Below are positions 35,368-43,916 of a DNA stretch of 64,000 nucleotides, piece by piece. The translations under genes were made by a program, and so were the position numbers. Source of the stretch: Candidatus Methylomirabilis sp. (GTDB lineage Bacteria > Methylomirabilota > Methylomirabilia > Methylomirabilales > Methylomirabilaceae); the NCBI RefSeq assembly GCF_028716865.1, contig NZ_JAQUOY010000001.1:159778-223777 (forward strand). Reading direction: 5' to 3'. A model generated the notes under the pieces. That model was not told the DNA's origin. It did not search any database and saw only the letters and a list, made by a program, of their open reading frames with translations. Numbering within the stretch: the first letter of the stretch is position 1; each line of letters starts with the position of its first letter.

Positions 35368-36309
35368 TTAGGGGGTCTTGACTTTGGAACGTGAACCAGA
35401 ACTCCTCACCCGCTTGCCCTTGTAATGGAACGTATCCACAAGGTTCCCGCTCGGATCCGTGAGAAAGGCGGTGTCTTCTCTCGGATCCCAGACTGGACCC
35501 TGCGTAGACCAATGGACGACCAGTTGTCCCCTCGCATCAACGCCATTCGTTCCACTTCCGCTGGACACGATGACCGTGTAGCCCGGGTCTACGCTCACAT
35601 CAGGGAAGATGTATCTCTGTCGCGCTTCATTCGATAGCACATAGCCCGCCAGCTTGAACACGGTGTTACTGAGATTGGCGATGCGAACGTAGGAGGGGTA
35701 CTGGTCGTCCTGAGTTAGATCGACCGGGTGCACGTTGGTGATTTTGAGGTCTCTGACGCGACCTCGGGCGGACCAGATGCCGATCTTGCGTTGTTGCGCT
35801 TCGGCTTGGAGTCGAAGGAGTAAGGTGTGATGCGTCCGATTTGGCCCTATAAAGAAGGTATGCGCCAAGCCCTCCTGAACTAACCTGGCATTGATCATCT
35901 CGTTGCCCGCATAGACATAGGCTAGGACGCGACCGTAACCGTCGGTTCTCTCCTGATCGAACTCCAATCGAATTTCTCGCCCCGTGACGAGCGACTCGTT
36001 GAGCCGTTTGGCCTTCAGGTAGAATGGCTCCTGATATTCTGGTGCGTTGATGCCCAGATACCGAACGGTCCGGCCATCTTCGAGAAGAACAGTATCCCCG
36101 TCGTAGATCCGCTTGACTCGGACGAGTTCATTCGCGGCGACTGGAGCGGTGAGTGCTGCCGCACCTCGGCCCCGTTCGTCCCTTGCATAGCTGGTATTAC
36201 AAGCAGCGCAAGACAGCACCCCGATCAGTACCAGCATCGGCAGTGATAAGCGGCGCCAGCTCATCCGCCAGGGACGCAATCTCTCAACCCATTTCGAGCG
36301 CCTCGTCAT
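35368..36309 (-). CDS. Thermonuclease-like (SNase) protein with lamin-tail domain, probable lipoprotein
   Basis: The 313-residue protein has a hydrophobic export segment ending in LSCAAC, which could be a lipobox. An SNase domain (about 60-190) shows YDGDTVLLEDGRTVRYLGINAPE and the ERTDGYGRVLAYVY segment, with acidic metal ligands and arginines in place. A lamin-tail domain follows (about 195-300, LKITNVHPVD, YVRIANLSNTVFKLAGYVL, YIFPD, VWDPREDTAFLTDPSGNLVDTFHY). It would be an extracytoplasmic nuclease. ATG 36309 follows a GGGGGAG site; ATG 36264 is an alternative giving a more typical signal. Confidence 0.83.
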   Translation of the reverse strand: MTRRSKWVERLRPWRMSWRRLSLPMLVLIGVLSCAACNTSYARDERGRGAAALTAPVAANELVRVKRIYDGDTVLLEDGRTVRYLGINAPEYQEPFYLKAKRLNESLVTGREIRLEFDQERTDGYGRVLAYVYAGNEMINARLVQEGLAHTFFIGPNRTHHTLLLRLQAEAQQRKIGIWSARGRVRDLKITNVHPVDLTQDDQYPSYVRIANLSNTVFKLAGYVLSNEARQRYIFPDVSVDPGYTVIVSSGSGTNGVDARGQLVVHWSTQGPVWDPREDTAFLTDPSGNLVDTFHYKGKRVRSSGSRSKVKTP

Positions 36310-36511
36310 TTGTGTGATTCTCCCCCAGTAACCAGCCGCAGACCATTCCCTTGTCTGGGCAATAGAACAGCCTTTCATGGCCTCAGCTAGCAGTGAAGAT
36401 ACGGGGATTCCTTGTTGTGGTCAAGCGGAAGAGGGGCGAGGCCGGGGTCGATGACGTCTTTGATGAGTCAGTCGAATTCGGTGCGGTCGGTGGTGTGCTC
36501 TGAGAGTTGAT

Positions 36512-37840
36512 TCAGGAGGCGACCGGCGCGCCCGAATCCTGGAGAGTCGATGATGCCCTTGTGCTGTTCATGCTTTGGTCGGTCTCCGGCCAGGTTTCGC
36601 AGGAGATGTCCCGATCAAAGATCGTATTGAGCGCAAGGGTGAGAGCGAGTGACGCCTTATTCCTGAAGCTGACCAGTCGCTGCAGATGGGCCATCCGGTA
36701 GAGCCACCACCCCAGCCGACCATGGAATTTGATGCCCAGCAGATTCACAAGCGCCATTCCGCAACCGAGCCCCACGATATTACCGGTAAAGTCGAATCGA
36801 AACGGCTCCCTGGCTCTTCCCTGGAGGACATTCATGATGTTGCCGGCAGCCCGGACACCTTGACGAATGGCCACCGGCGCTAAGGCTGGATACGGTCGCC
36901 CCTGGCGTCGGTCCATGACGGATGCGCCATCCCCGATGACGTACACCTCCGGGAATTCAGGGATCTTAAGGAATTCATCGACCACAATGCCTCCCTGTGG
37001 GCTCTTTGTGGCCGGCAACAGGGCCAAGACGGGATTCGGGGTAACGCCGGCCGCCCAGATGGTGGTACGGGTGGGGATGATCTCGCGATCGTTCAGCTCT
37101 ACATATTCCGCGCTTGCTCCAGTTACCCGAGTGCTCGATCTGACATCAATCCCTCGTTTGATCAGCGCCTGCTGTCCGGTGTCCGCCAGTTTGCCGGCGA
37201 AGTCTGGGAGGATCCGTTCGCCCTTGGACACTAACACGATCCTGATCTCGGACGGATCGACCGGATAGAACTTGAGAAGGGCGGTCCTGATCAGGTGGTG
37301 CAGCTCAGCGGCCAGTTCAACCCCACATGGCCCGGCCCCGGCCACGACAAAGGTCAGGAGCTGACGCCTCCGGATCGGATCCGGCTCGACCACGGCTTGT
37401 TCAAAGAGCCTGATCACATGGTTTCGAATGCCCAGCGCATCGTCAACCGAGTTGAGCGTCAGTGTATGCGCCTCGATCTGGGGGTTGCCGAAGAACGAGG
37501 GTACGCCCCCCAGCGACACAATCAGATAATCATAGGAAATGGTTGTGGTCTCCGTTCGAATCGTGCGCTTAACAAGATCAAAGGCCTGAACGACCCCCTG
37601 AATAAAGTGAAACTGGCCTTTTTGAGCCAGGAATCGGAAGGGGTAGGTGACATGCGTCCGGCCAAGCGTTCCTGCCGCCACCTCAGGCAGAAACGGTGTG
37701 AAGGTGAAATAGTTGCGTCGGTCCACAAGGGTGACCTGGGCCAGGTCGGATCCGTCCAGCTCCCTCTGAAGCGTCATGGCGGCGTACAGGCCGCCGAACC
37801 CTCCTCCGAGTACTACGATCTGTGCGGGCTTTCGAGTCAT
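36512..37840 (-). CDS. ndh: Type II NADH dehydrogenase
   Basis: A single-subunit, non-proton-pumping NADH:quinone oxidoreductase. The 442-residue protein has the FAD-binding start QIVVLGGGFGGLYAA, the NADH-binding VVAGAGPCGVELAAELH in the middle, and the FAD-contact VYVIGDGASV. It would sit on the inner face of the membrane. The ATG at 37840 is favoured over one 11 codons earlier as the Rossmann strand follows at once. The C-terminal 20 residues are unlike the family and may be variable. Confidence 0.9.
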   Translation of the reverse strand: MTRKPAQIVVLGGGFGGLYAAMTLQRELDGSDLAQVTLVDRRNYFTFTPFLPEVAAGTLGRTHVTYPFRFLAQKGQFHFIQGVVQAFDLVKRTIRTETTTISYDYLIVSLGGVPSFFGNPQIEAHTLTLNSVDDALGIRNHVIRLFEQAVVEPDPIRRRQLLTFVVAGAGPCGVELAAELHHLIRTALLKFYPVDPSEIRIVLVSKGERILPDFAGKLADTGQQALIKRGIDVRSSTRVTGASAEYVELNDREIIPTRTTIWAAGVTPNPVLALLPATKSPQGGIVVDEFLKIPEFPEVYVIGDGASVMDRRQGRPYPALAPVAIRQGVRAAGNIMNVLQGRAREPFRFDFTGNIVGLGCGMALVNLLGIKFHGRLGWWLYRMAHLQRLVSFRNKASLALTLALNTIFDRDISCETWPETDQSMNSTRASSTLQDSGAPVAS

Positions 37841-37916
37841 GCGATCATTCCTTTCATCCGTCGATTCGTCCATGAACGTGATATGAGAAACGCCAGATGC
37901 GCGAAATGTCGTCTCA

Positions 37917-38378
37917 TTATCCGTTGTACGCCAGGAGATGGGGATAGAAGACCAGCATCGTCCCGAGTGCGGTGACGGTCAATACCAGGAGGAAGCCCAC
38001 CAGTTGAGTCGTCAGACACCAGGTCATAATCTTTGGGTCCTCCTGCAGATACTGAGGCTTCTTACGGCTTTGCCAGAGGAAGGCGCTGTAGATGATCACG
38101 ATCAGCACAGCTAAGATGATCTTGACGTAGAGCCACTTTCCCAGCGGAGAGTTGAACGCGATCCAGTAACCCGCGAGCACATCCCGGAACCCTGTGGCCA
38201 TGGACAGGAGGACGAACAGTAACCCGGCAGCGGTATTAAAGCGCGTGAGGCTATAAATCCGGTTTTCGAAGACCGACGTAGCCAACCCTCTGATCAGCCA
38301 ATAGCACATCGTCATAAACGCCATGAACAGCATGGCGATAGGGAGATGTACGGACAGAGGGTGGAGAACCCCTTGCAT
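37917..38378 (-). CDS. DUF2231-like four-helix membrane protein
   Basis: The 153-residue protein begins HPLSVHLPIAMLFMAF and has four transmembrane helices (about 10-30, 45-65, 85-105, 120-145). The HPLxVHxP start with histidines in the first helix is typical for DUF2231-type proteins, which may bind heme or metal. Function is unknown. It lies between ndh and an ANTAR regulator on the same strand. Confidence 0.65.
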   Translation of the reverse strand: MQGVLHPLSVHLPIAMLFMAFMTMCYWLIRGLATSVFENRIYSLTRFNTAAGLLFVLLSMATGFRDVLAGYWIAFNSPLGKWLYVKIILAVLIVIIYSAFLWQSRKKPQYLQEDPKIMTWCLTTQLVGFLLVLTVTALGTMLVFYPHLLAYNG

Positions 38379-38500
38379 CTTGCGTGTCCTTACGCTATGC
38401 CGTCATCACTCATTGTGGAGTCATACGATCACCGTTGATCGCATATATCGTAGTGTCATCGCAGCCACAGCGCTGCGGTCGGCCGCATTGGCCCCTTCAC

Positions 38501-39091
38501 TTATGCCCTGCCGGTGACCGCTTCGCTCAGCAAGATGGCTTGAGCGATTTCGGCCATTGATCGCCGCGTATTCATGCTGGTTTTTTGTATCCGCGCAAAC
38601 GCCTGCTGTTCGGAGATCCGTTCTCGTTCCATCAGAATGCCTTTTGCGCGCTCAATCAGCTTCCGATCCTCAAGGATCCGCTTTAAGTCTGCATTCTCTT
38701 TTCTCAAGGCGTTGAACTCTTCGAATCGGGAGATGGCGAGTTCAATCGCCGGCAGCAGTTCTTCCTCGCGAAGCGGTTTCAGCAGATAGGCCATGACGCC
38801 AGCCTCTTTAGCGCGCTGGATCAACTCCTGATCGAGATGGCTGGTCAGGATGAGGATCGGAAGCGGCAGGGTCTCCAGGATATGAGCAGCCACTGAGAGG
38901 CCATCCATATCCGGGAGACCCACCGCCAGGAACAGTACATCTGGTTTCAGCTCTTGGGCCAGACGCATGGCTTCGACCCCGCTGGCCCCCTCACCGGCTA
39001 CCTCGAACCCAAGCCGCCTGAGCGCGCTGCTGAGGGTTGCTCGCGATCTGGGGCTGTCGTCAACGATGACCACGTACTTTTTCGACATCAT
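38501..39091 (-). CDS. ANTAR-domain antitermination regulator with degenerate receiver
   Basis: The 196-residue protein has a receiver domain (1-120) and an RNA-binding ANTAR domain (about 135-190, RKLIERAKGILMERERISEQQAFARIQKTSMNTRRSMAEIAQAIL), as in NasT and AmiR. The acidic pair Asp11-Asp12 and Lys104 are present, but the phospho-accepting aspartate position is Ala56 (VLFLAVGLPDMDG), so classic phosphorylation is not possible. ANTAR proteins bind paired hexaloop hairpins to stop termination. The nirBD leader 7 kb away is a plausible target. It follows amtB on the same strand. Confidence 0.9.
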   Translation of the reverse strand: MMSKKYVVIVDDSPRSRATLSSALRRLGFEVAGEGASGVEAMRLAQELKPDVLFLAVGLPDMDGLSVAAHILETLPLPILILTSHLDQELIQRAKEAGVMAYLLKPLREEELLPAIELAISRFEEFNALRKENADLKRILEDRKLIERAKGILMERERISEQQAFARIQKTSMNTRRSMAEIAQAILLSEAVTGRA

Positions 39092-39150
39092 CTCATCCTC
39101 TGACCAGGCTTCACGACGTGGCAGGGACAGGCCATCCCGAAAATGAGATG

Positions 39151-40830
39151 TTATAATACCTCCTTTGGAGCCCTGAGCAATTCCGGCCGGAACGCAGGCG
39201 CAGGGGCTGCCGGTCGGTCAATGGTCGGGGAGTGGTGGGCCGGCAGCACCGTAAAGTCTGGGTATGCCAGGACGCCCGTCTCCGGCTCATCAAGTCCGGC
39301 GATCTCATCTTCAGCAGAGACGCGAATTCCCATAATCGCATCCTGGACCTTGAAAAAGACCCAGGAGACGGAGAAGACGAAGACGATGTTGGCAAGCACA
39401 CCGATAGACTGGGCGATAAGCTGGCTCGCGTCGCCGTAGAACAGGCCTTTGACGGTCCCTGCGACGCCGTTTAAGCCATCACCATATGCGCCGTCAGCGA
39501 ACAGGCCGAGGCTCAGGACACCCCACATACCGTTCACGCCATGGACTGCGATTGCGCCGACGGGGTCATCCACCTTCAGGGTGCGCTCTACAAAGAAGAC
39601 GGCCCAGCAGACCAGGAGGCCGGCCACTGCGCCGATAATAAAGGCCGAGACGGAATTGACGAAAGCGCAGGGCGCTGTGATGGCGACGAGGCCGGCCAGC
39701 ATCCCATTGGCAGCCATGCTGGGATCGGGCTTGCGATAGACGAACCACATATAGAGGGTGGCGACGATCGCGCCGGAGGCCGAGGCGAGCATGGTGTTGG
39801 TCGCCGCCACGCCGATGCGCAGATCCGTACCGGCGAGCGTGCTGCCTGCATTGAAGCCGAACCACCCAAACGCGAGGACAAATGTGCCGACTAACGCCAT
39901 CGGGATGTGATGACCAGGGATCGCATTCGGTGTGCCGTCCTTGTTGTATTTCCCGATGCGGGGGCCGATAACTAAGGCGCCGGCCAGGGCGCACACGCCT
40001 CCTACCATGTGAACGACCGAAGAGCCGGCGAAGTCAACATGCCCGTGGCCGAGACCGAAATTCTTCCCGAGTTGCGAAAGCCAGCCTCCGCCCCAGACCC
40101 AGTTGGCGTAGAGGGGGTAGACGATCATCGAGATGAAGAAGCCGTAGATAAAGAACGCAGAGAGCTTCCAGCGTTCGGCCATCGCCCCTGTCGGGATAGT
40201 GGCTGTCGTATCCATGAAGACCATCTGAAAGAGGAAGAGAGCAAAGATCGCCGTATCGTAGCTGACGCCTTGCAGAAAGAATCCCTTCGTTCCAAAGAGG
40301 CCGAAGTCCTTTCCGAAGAGGTGGACAACGAATTCACCATCCAGACCGGCAGTTCCACCCCCGAGGGGCGTTCCCCCGACGCCTCCCATCTGCAGCCCGA
40401 AACCCAGAATCCAATAGCCGGTCATGCCGATCGCATAGATTAAAAAGTTCATCAGCATGGTGTGGGAGGCATTCTTGGCTCGGCAGAACCCGGTTTCGAC
40501 CATCGCGAAACCGGCCTGCATAAACATAACCAGGAACCCGGCGATGAGGGTCCACACCATATTGATGGCGATCTTGTTGTGACCGGCCGTCTCGGCTACC
40601 TCCTGCAGGGTCGGGTTGCCGGCCACTTTCGCCGGAACGTCGGCAATGGTCCCGGTAGCGGTTCCGGCTGGATCCGGTTTGGGCGGCGCCGGAGCCGCCG
40701 TCGCTGCGGCAGGCGCCGCCGCAGTCGGCGCAGGCGCCTCCTGGGCCCAGAGGGTGGTCGCTAAGCCGAGGAAGAGCAAAGCCATAAAGGCCACCGCTAA
40801 GCATTGTTTGCTTCGTAACCGCGTTAGCAT
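39151..40830 (-). CDS. amtB: Ammonium transporter (Amt family), long N terminus
   Basis: The 559-residue protein has a signal sequence, an Ala/Pro-rich linker (about 30-70) and then eleven Amt transmembrane helices. Family segments visible are MFMQAGFAMVETGFCRAKN, DFAGSSVVHMVGGVCALAGA (first pore histidine), FGWFGFNAGS and AVHGVNGMWGVLSLGLFA (second pore histidine). It moves ammonium or ammonia across the inner membrane. About 30 residues at the C-terminal end are proline- and alanine-rich. Lies downstream of a porin gene and upstream of an ANTAR regulator, suggesting a nitrogen-uptake unit. Confidence 0.93.
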   Translation of the reverse strand: MLTRLRSKQCLAVAFMALLFLGLATTLWAQEAPAPTAAAPAAATAAPAPPKPDPAGTATGTIADVPAKVAGNPTLQEVAETAGHNKIAINMVWTLIAGFLVMFMQAGFAMVETGFCRAKNASHTMLMNFLIYAIGMTGYWILGFGLQMGGVGGTPLGGGTAGLDGEFVVHLFGKDFGLFGTKGFFLQGVSYDTAIFALFLFQMVFMDTTATIPTGAMAERWKLSAFFIYGFFISMIVYPLYANWVWGGGWLSQLGKNFGLGHGHVDFAGSSVVHMVGGVCALAGALVIGPRIGKYNKDGTPNAIPGHHIPMALVGTFVLAFGWFGFNAGSTLAGTDLRIGVAATNTMLASASGAIVATLYMWFVYRKPDPSMAANGMLAGLVAITAPCAFVNSVSAFIIGAVAGLLVCWAVFFVERTLKVDDPVGAIAVHGVNGMWGVLSLGLFADGAYGDGLNGVAGTVKGLFYGDASQLIAQSIGVLANIVFVFSVSWVFFKVQDAIMGIRVSAEDEIAGLDEPETGVLAYPDFTVLPAHHSPTIDRPAAPAPAFRPELLRAPKEVL

Positions 40831-40914
40831 CTTTACCTCCTGAGAGCGTGTCCGCACGCCGTTGTGGGGAATGCGGCGGTTATCTCATCACTGAGCCGCC
40901 GTTGCCCGTTGCCT

Positions 40915-42306
40915 TTAGAACTGATAGATCAACTCACCCTGGATAGTATTTTGCGTGTTGGCATTTTGCGTCCCATTGCCTCGGTCGAACACCAATTTGT
41001 TATCCTTTGCCTCATCGTGGCGGTACTCAATGCTGGCAAAGAGGTGATCGAAGAGCTTATACCTGCCGGTGAGTGTCGTCTCCCAGACCTCCAGTTGTTT
41101 CCCAGGCGTTGCGCCAGGAAGCCGGAAGCCATCCTGGTCTTTAAAGTACTCACCCCGCACACCCACCGAGATCTTATCGGTAATGTCGTAGACAGCATAG
41201 GCCGCCACTGCGTGCCAGACCGCGGACGGGCCGCCATCGACGAACGCCTCCTCCTGTCTTCCATAGTCGTAGTTCAGCGTGAGCGTGAGCGGCGCGAACG
41301 GCTTATAGGTGGCGATCAGATCGATGAGACCTCGTTTTGGCCCATTGCGGTTAATGTCGCGAGCAGGGTCAAACGCATTAGAGACTTGCTCGGCCCCCCA
41401 TGTCCCACCGAGGGTGAGCGTGAAATCTTTTATGAAGGGAGGCGTGATGGTTGCTGCGCCGTGAAACGATTTGCCTCTGTTATTGTCGTCGGTGTTATCC
41501 CAGCCGTTCACGATGCCAAGGGTTGTTGAAAGCCAGTCAGTAACAGGATAGGTCGCCATAAGGCCGGTGTGAGTAAAGGGGATGGCCCAGGAAAAGGCTA
41601 GTGAACGGGAGATATTAAAATTGCCGGTTCGGCGGATTACCTCGGCGCCATGGAGAGTTACGAACTTCCCACCTTTTAGGTCGATGCCTTTGCCAAATGG
41701 TACTTTGTAGGTGACGTAAGCCTGCGTCAGGTCAAACGGCTGGTTGGTCTCGCCAAGGCCCGTCGAGTGAACCTTCTTCGCATCCCTTCCAAGGAGGACG
41801 TCAAAGCCAAAGCCGGCGGGCGAAGCCTCGCTGGTCGGTTTTTCGACATAGAGTTCAGCCTGGTTCACGTCGAACTGATTGGCCTTTTCGTCAAAGAGCC
41901 TGAAGGTATTATTTTGCGATTTCGGATCTCTGAAGTTGTAGTTATAGGACACTGCAACATGACCCCCGAATTGCCAGTCTTTCATCGTGGCCAGGATGGG
42001 GGTGCCCTTGAGAGCCTCCTCCAGATTCTTGATCCGATCGCCGAGGCTCTGGGCGGCCTCTGCTGACGCGGCAGGCGCTCCAGGCGCTGGCGCGACGGCT
42101 GCAGCCTCCTTCTTGAGCCCAACCCCTTGTTCGAGTTGGTTCAGCCGCTGGCCCAGTCGTTCTACCAGCTCCCTTAACTCTCTGATCTCTCGATCTTTCT
42201 TGTCCTCCGCCCATGCCGCAGGCGCAGCGATTGCGGCGGCTAGGAGGAGCACCCCACCCATCACGAATCCGGTTACCGTCAGATACTTCCACTTCTGCAT
42301 TCTCAT
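40915..42306 (-). CDS. Outer-membrane beta-barrel porin (BBP2/OmpL-like)
   Basis: The 463-residue protein has a signal peptide (to about AAWA), a short coiled coil (REIRELRELVERLGQRLNQLEQ) and then a beta-barrel with alternating strands ending in LIYQF, a typical barrel C terminus. The segments GLGETNQPFDLTQAYVTYK and WLSTTLGIVNGWDN match the putative beta-barrel porin-2 family. It would let small solutes into the periplasm, perhaps ammonium or nitrite given the amtB gene 84 bases downstream. The ATG at 42306 follows a GGAGGG site; the longer open frame lacks one. Confidence 0.85.
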   Translation of the reverse strand: MRMQKWKYLTVTGFVMGGVLLLAAAIAAPAAWAEDKKDREIRELRELVERLGQRLNQLEQGVGLKKEAAAVAPAPGAPAASAEAAQSLGDRIKNLEEALKGTPILATMKDWQFGGHVAVSYNYNFRDPKSQNNTFRLFDEKANQFDVNQAELYVEKPTSEASPAGFGFDVLLGRDAKKVHSTGLGETNQPFDLTQAYVTYKVPFGKGIDLKGGKFVTLHGAEVIRRTGNFNISRSLAFSWAIPFTHTGLMATYPVTDWLSTTLGIVNGWDNTDDNNRGKSFHGAATITPPFIKDFTLTLGGTWGAEQVSNAFDPARDINRNGPKRGLIDLIATYKPFAPLTLTLNYDYGRQEEAFVDGGPSAVWHAVAAYAVYDITDKISVGVRGEYFKDQDGFRLPGATPGKQLEVWETTLTGRYKLFDHLFASIEYRHDEAKDNKLVFDRGNGTQNANTQNTIQGELIYQF

Positions 42307-42370
42307 CGATCCCTCCCCTCTTTGGGTGCGACTACTTAGAAAGTCTCCGATGACCGAGTCGAATTGATAC

Positions 42371-42389
42371 GGCTCGCAAGAAGCGAGCC
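42371..42389 (-). promoter_or_regulatory. Hairpin in the porin leader
   Basis: A perfect 7-bp stem (ggctcgc/gcgagcc) with a 5-base loop lies about 65 bases upstream of the porin ATG. No T tract follows. It may stabilise the mRNA or be a regulator site. Confidence 0.35.
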
Positions 42390-42636
42390 AGCTTCCGTCA
42401 ACGACAGAATACGGGCAGCGGCACCAATAGAAACTGGAGCGAGAGAAGGGGGGAAGCCGTGGAAACATGCGGTGTTAGGCGACCAGCATTGAGAGAAAAC
42501 AGTTCGTATGGGGTGATTCAATGGGTGGGGTTACTGACACAAATGACAAAAATGTCGGATTTGCCGGGAGAGCGATTGGTTATCTTGTAGGCAGGGCTAC
42601 GAGGGTGATGCTTAAGAGAAACGCACCTCCCCTATG

Positions 42637-43182
42637 CTATCCCAGGAGGCTCTCGACTTGCATCCGCGACGCCTTGTTGGCCCAGTCATGGTATCCGATC
42701 TCCTTGGCGCGAATGATGCCTTGACGATCGATCAGGACCGAAACCGGCAACCCGAGAACCCGGAACTTGCGAGTGACCTTCATGTCAGGGTCGAGCAGCA
42801 CCGGGAAGGTGAGGCGAAGCTCCTTGATGAAGTCGCGGATCTCTTGCTGTGCATCCGACTCGATGTTGACGGCGAGGATCTCAAATCCTCTGCCCTTGTA
42901 CTCGGAGTAGATCTGCTGCATCGTCGGCATCTCCAACCGGCAAGGGGGGCACCAGGTAGCCCAGAAATTGACCAGCACAACCTTCTGGCCGCGAAACTCT
43001 GAGAGTCGTACGGTTTTTCCCTCAAGCGTCCTGAGCGTAAAGTCAGGCGCAAGGTGTCCCTCTTCGGGTCGCACATCATTCGCCCATACGCCCGTTCCGC
43101 CTGGCGTGCTGCTCATTATGAGTCCGATGACGATGGGGATTATGGCAAGCGGGGATAGCAAGCAGGAGTGATAGCGCCCCAT
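42637..43182 (-). CDS. TlpA/ResA-type thioredoxin-like protein
   Basis: The 181-residue protein has an N-terminal hydrophobic export segment (about 8-24) and a thioredoxin fold with the redox pair Cys78-Pro-Pro-Cys81 in FWATWCPPCRLEMPTM. The cis-proline region GLPVSVLIDRQGII is intact. TlpA/ResA proteins reduce disulfides in the periplasm, often for cytochrome c assembly. No cytochrome assembly gene is adjacent. Confidence 0.88.
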   Translation of the reverse strand: MGRYHSCLLSPLAIIPIVIGLIMSSTPGGTGVWANDVRPEEGHLAPDFTLRTLEGKTVRLSEFRGQKVVLVNFWATWCPPCRLEMPTMQQIYSEYKGRGFEILAVNIESDAQQEIRDFIKELRLTFPVLLDPDMKVTRKFRVLGLPVSVLIDRQGIIRAKEIGYHDWANKASRMQVESLLG

Positions 43183-43220
43183 ATTCCAATCCTTCCTCTG
43201 AAAATTCCAAAGTTCTCAAA

Positions 43221-43263
43221 TCCCCCCGTAGCCCCCCCTTTGCTAAAGGAGGGTAGGGGGGGG
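43221..43263. repeat. C/G-rich imperfect palindrome (REP-like)
   Basis: C-rich and G-rich halves around a tttgctaaa centre pair almost completely on either strand. This general form (CCCCC...TTTGCTAAA...GGGGG) is a common bacterial extragenic palindrome. Confidence 0.7.
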
Positions 43264-43280
43264 TTCGCCTGTCGCAGCCG

Positions 43281-43310
43281 TAGGTTGGGTTAGCGTAGCG
43301 TAACCCGACA
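43281..43310. repeat. Short palindromic repeat of the gggtta/taaccc type
   Basis: gggtta (43287-43292) and taaccc (43301-43306) enclose gcgtagcg. The element looks like the widespread REP-like unit found between genes in many bacteria. Confidence 0.6.
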
Positions 43311-43613
43311 CCACTCGGCTGACCGCTCCCTCAGAGTGGCATTTTCGTGCACTGTGGTGCGGTCGTACCGCACGGAGTGTTTTCTTCAGGTTTCACGTTG
43401 TCAGCTACCGCATGTCTTTTACCAAGATTGAAACTACCGGAAAAACTCCTGCCGGTCAAATCAAGATCGGCAATTGGGGTTCTGCGCCTTTACCCCGATT
43501 GAAGCCTTCGCTTTGCACAAGCAAACATCTTCATCGGCCGACGAGACCACCGGTGTCACCGATCATCTCGACTTTCGCGCCGCGCGCAATCGCCGGATTG
43601 AGAAGGCTGTGGG

Positions 43614-43769
43614 ATGACCTCAGAACGGATCGATGTGGTCGGCGAGCGTGCTCTTTCCGCACTGGCGCGGGCCTACGAGGAGCACGGCTGGGAACGACCA
43701 GAGGAGGAACCGAAGACGATCGACCTGTTGTCGTTGGATATATTTCATACCATGCAGATTTGCACCTGA
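43614..43769 (+). CDS. Doubtful 51-residue ORF
   Basis: Encodes a soluble acidic peptide starting MTSERIDVVGERALSALARA and rich in glutamate. Its ATG overlaps the stop of an upstream frame (ATGA), which suggests a decayed or very small two-gene unit, but I recognise no family and the ribosome-binding site is poor. Confidence 0.25.
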   Translation: MTSERIDVVGERALSALARAYEEHGWERPEEEPKTIDLLSLDIFHTMQICT

Positions 43770-43916
43770 GATTCAAAAATACAAGATATACAAATCGAGT
43801 AGCGGCCGGATACAATAAGCCCGCATGACGCGAGGAGGACGATGAGTCGAGCTGAAGCGATCGCGGCGCTTGAGGCGGCTCATCACCGGCGACCGGCCAA
43901 CCGGGGCGATTGGCTC

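Larger units (their letters stand above)
43183..43916. other. Gene-poor flank of the restriction island
   Basis: Over 700 bases with two palindromic repeats (43221-43263 and 43281-43310) and only short, doubtful frames. One frame (about 43478-43617) ends ATGA-coupled to a 51-codon frame (43614-43769). Another (from 43842) begins MSRAEAIAALEAAHHRRP and runs straight into the 3' end of mod, as if cut by the arrival of the restriction genes. I recognise none of these; they look like remnants. Confidence 0.4.

Noticed and set aside
38501..39091. Normal phosphorylated response regulator
   Set aside because: The aspartate is missing at position 56, so I call it a degenerate receiver.
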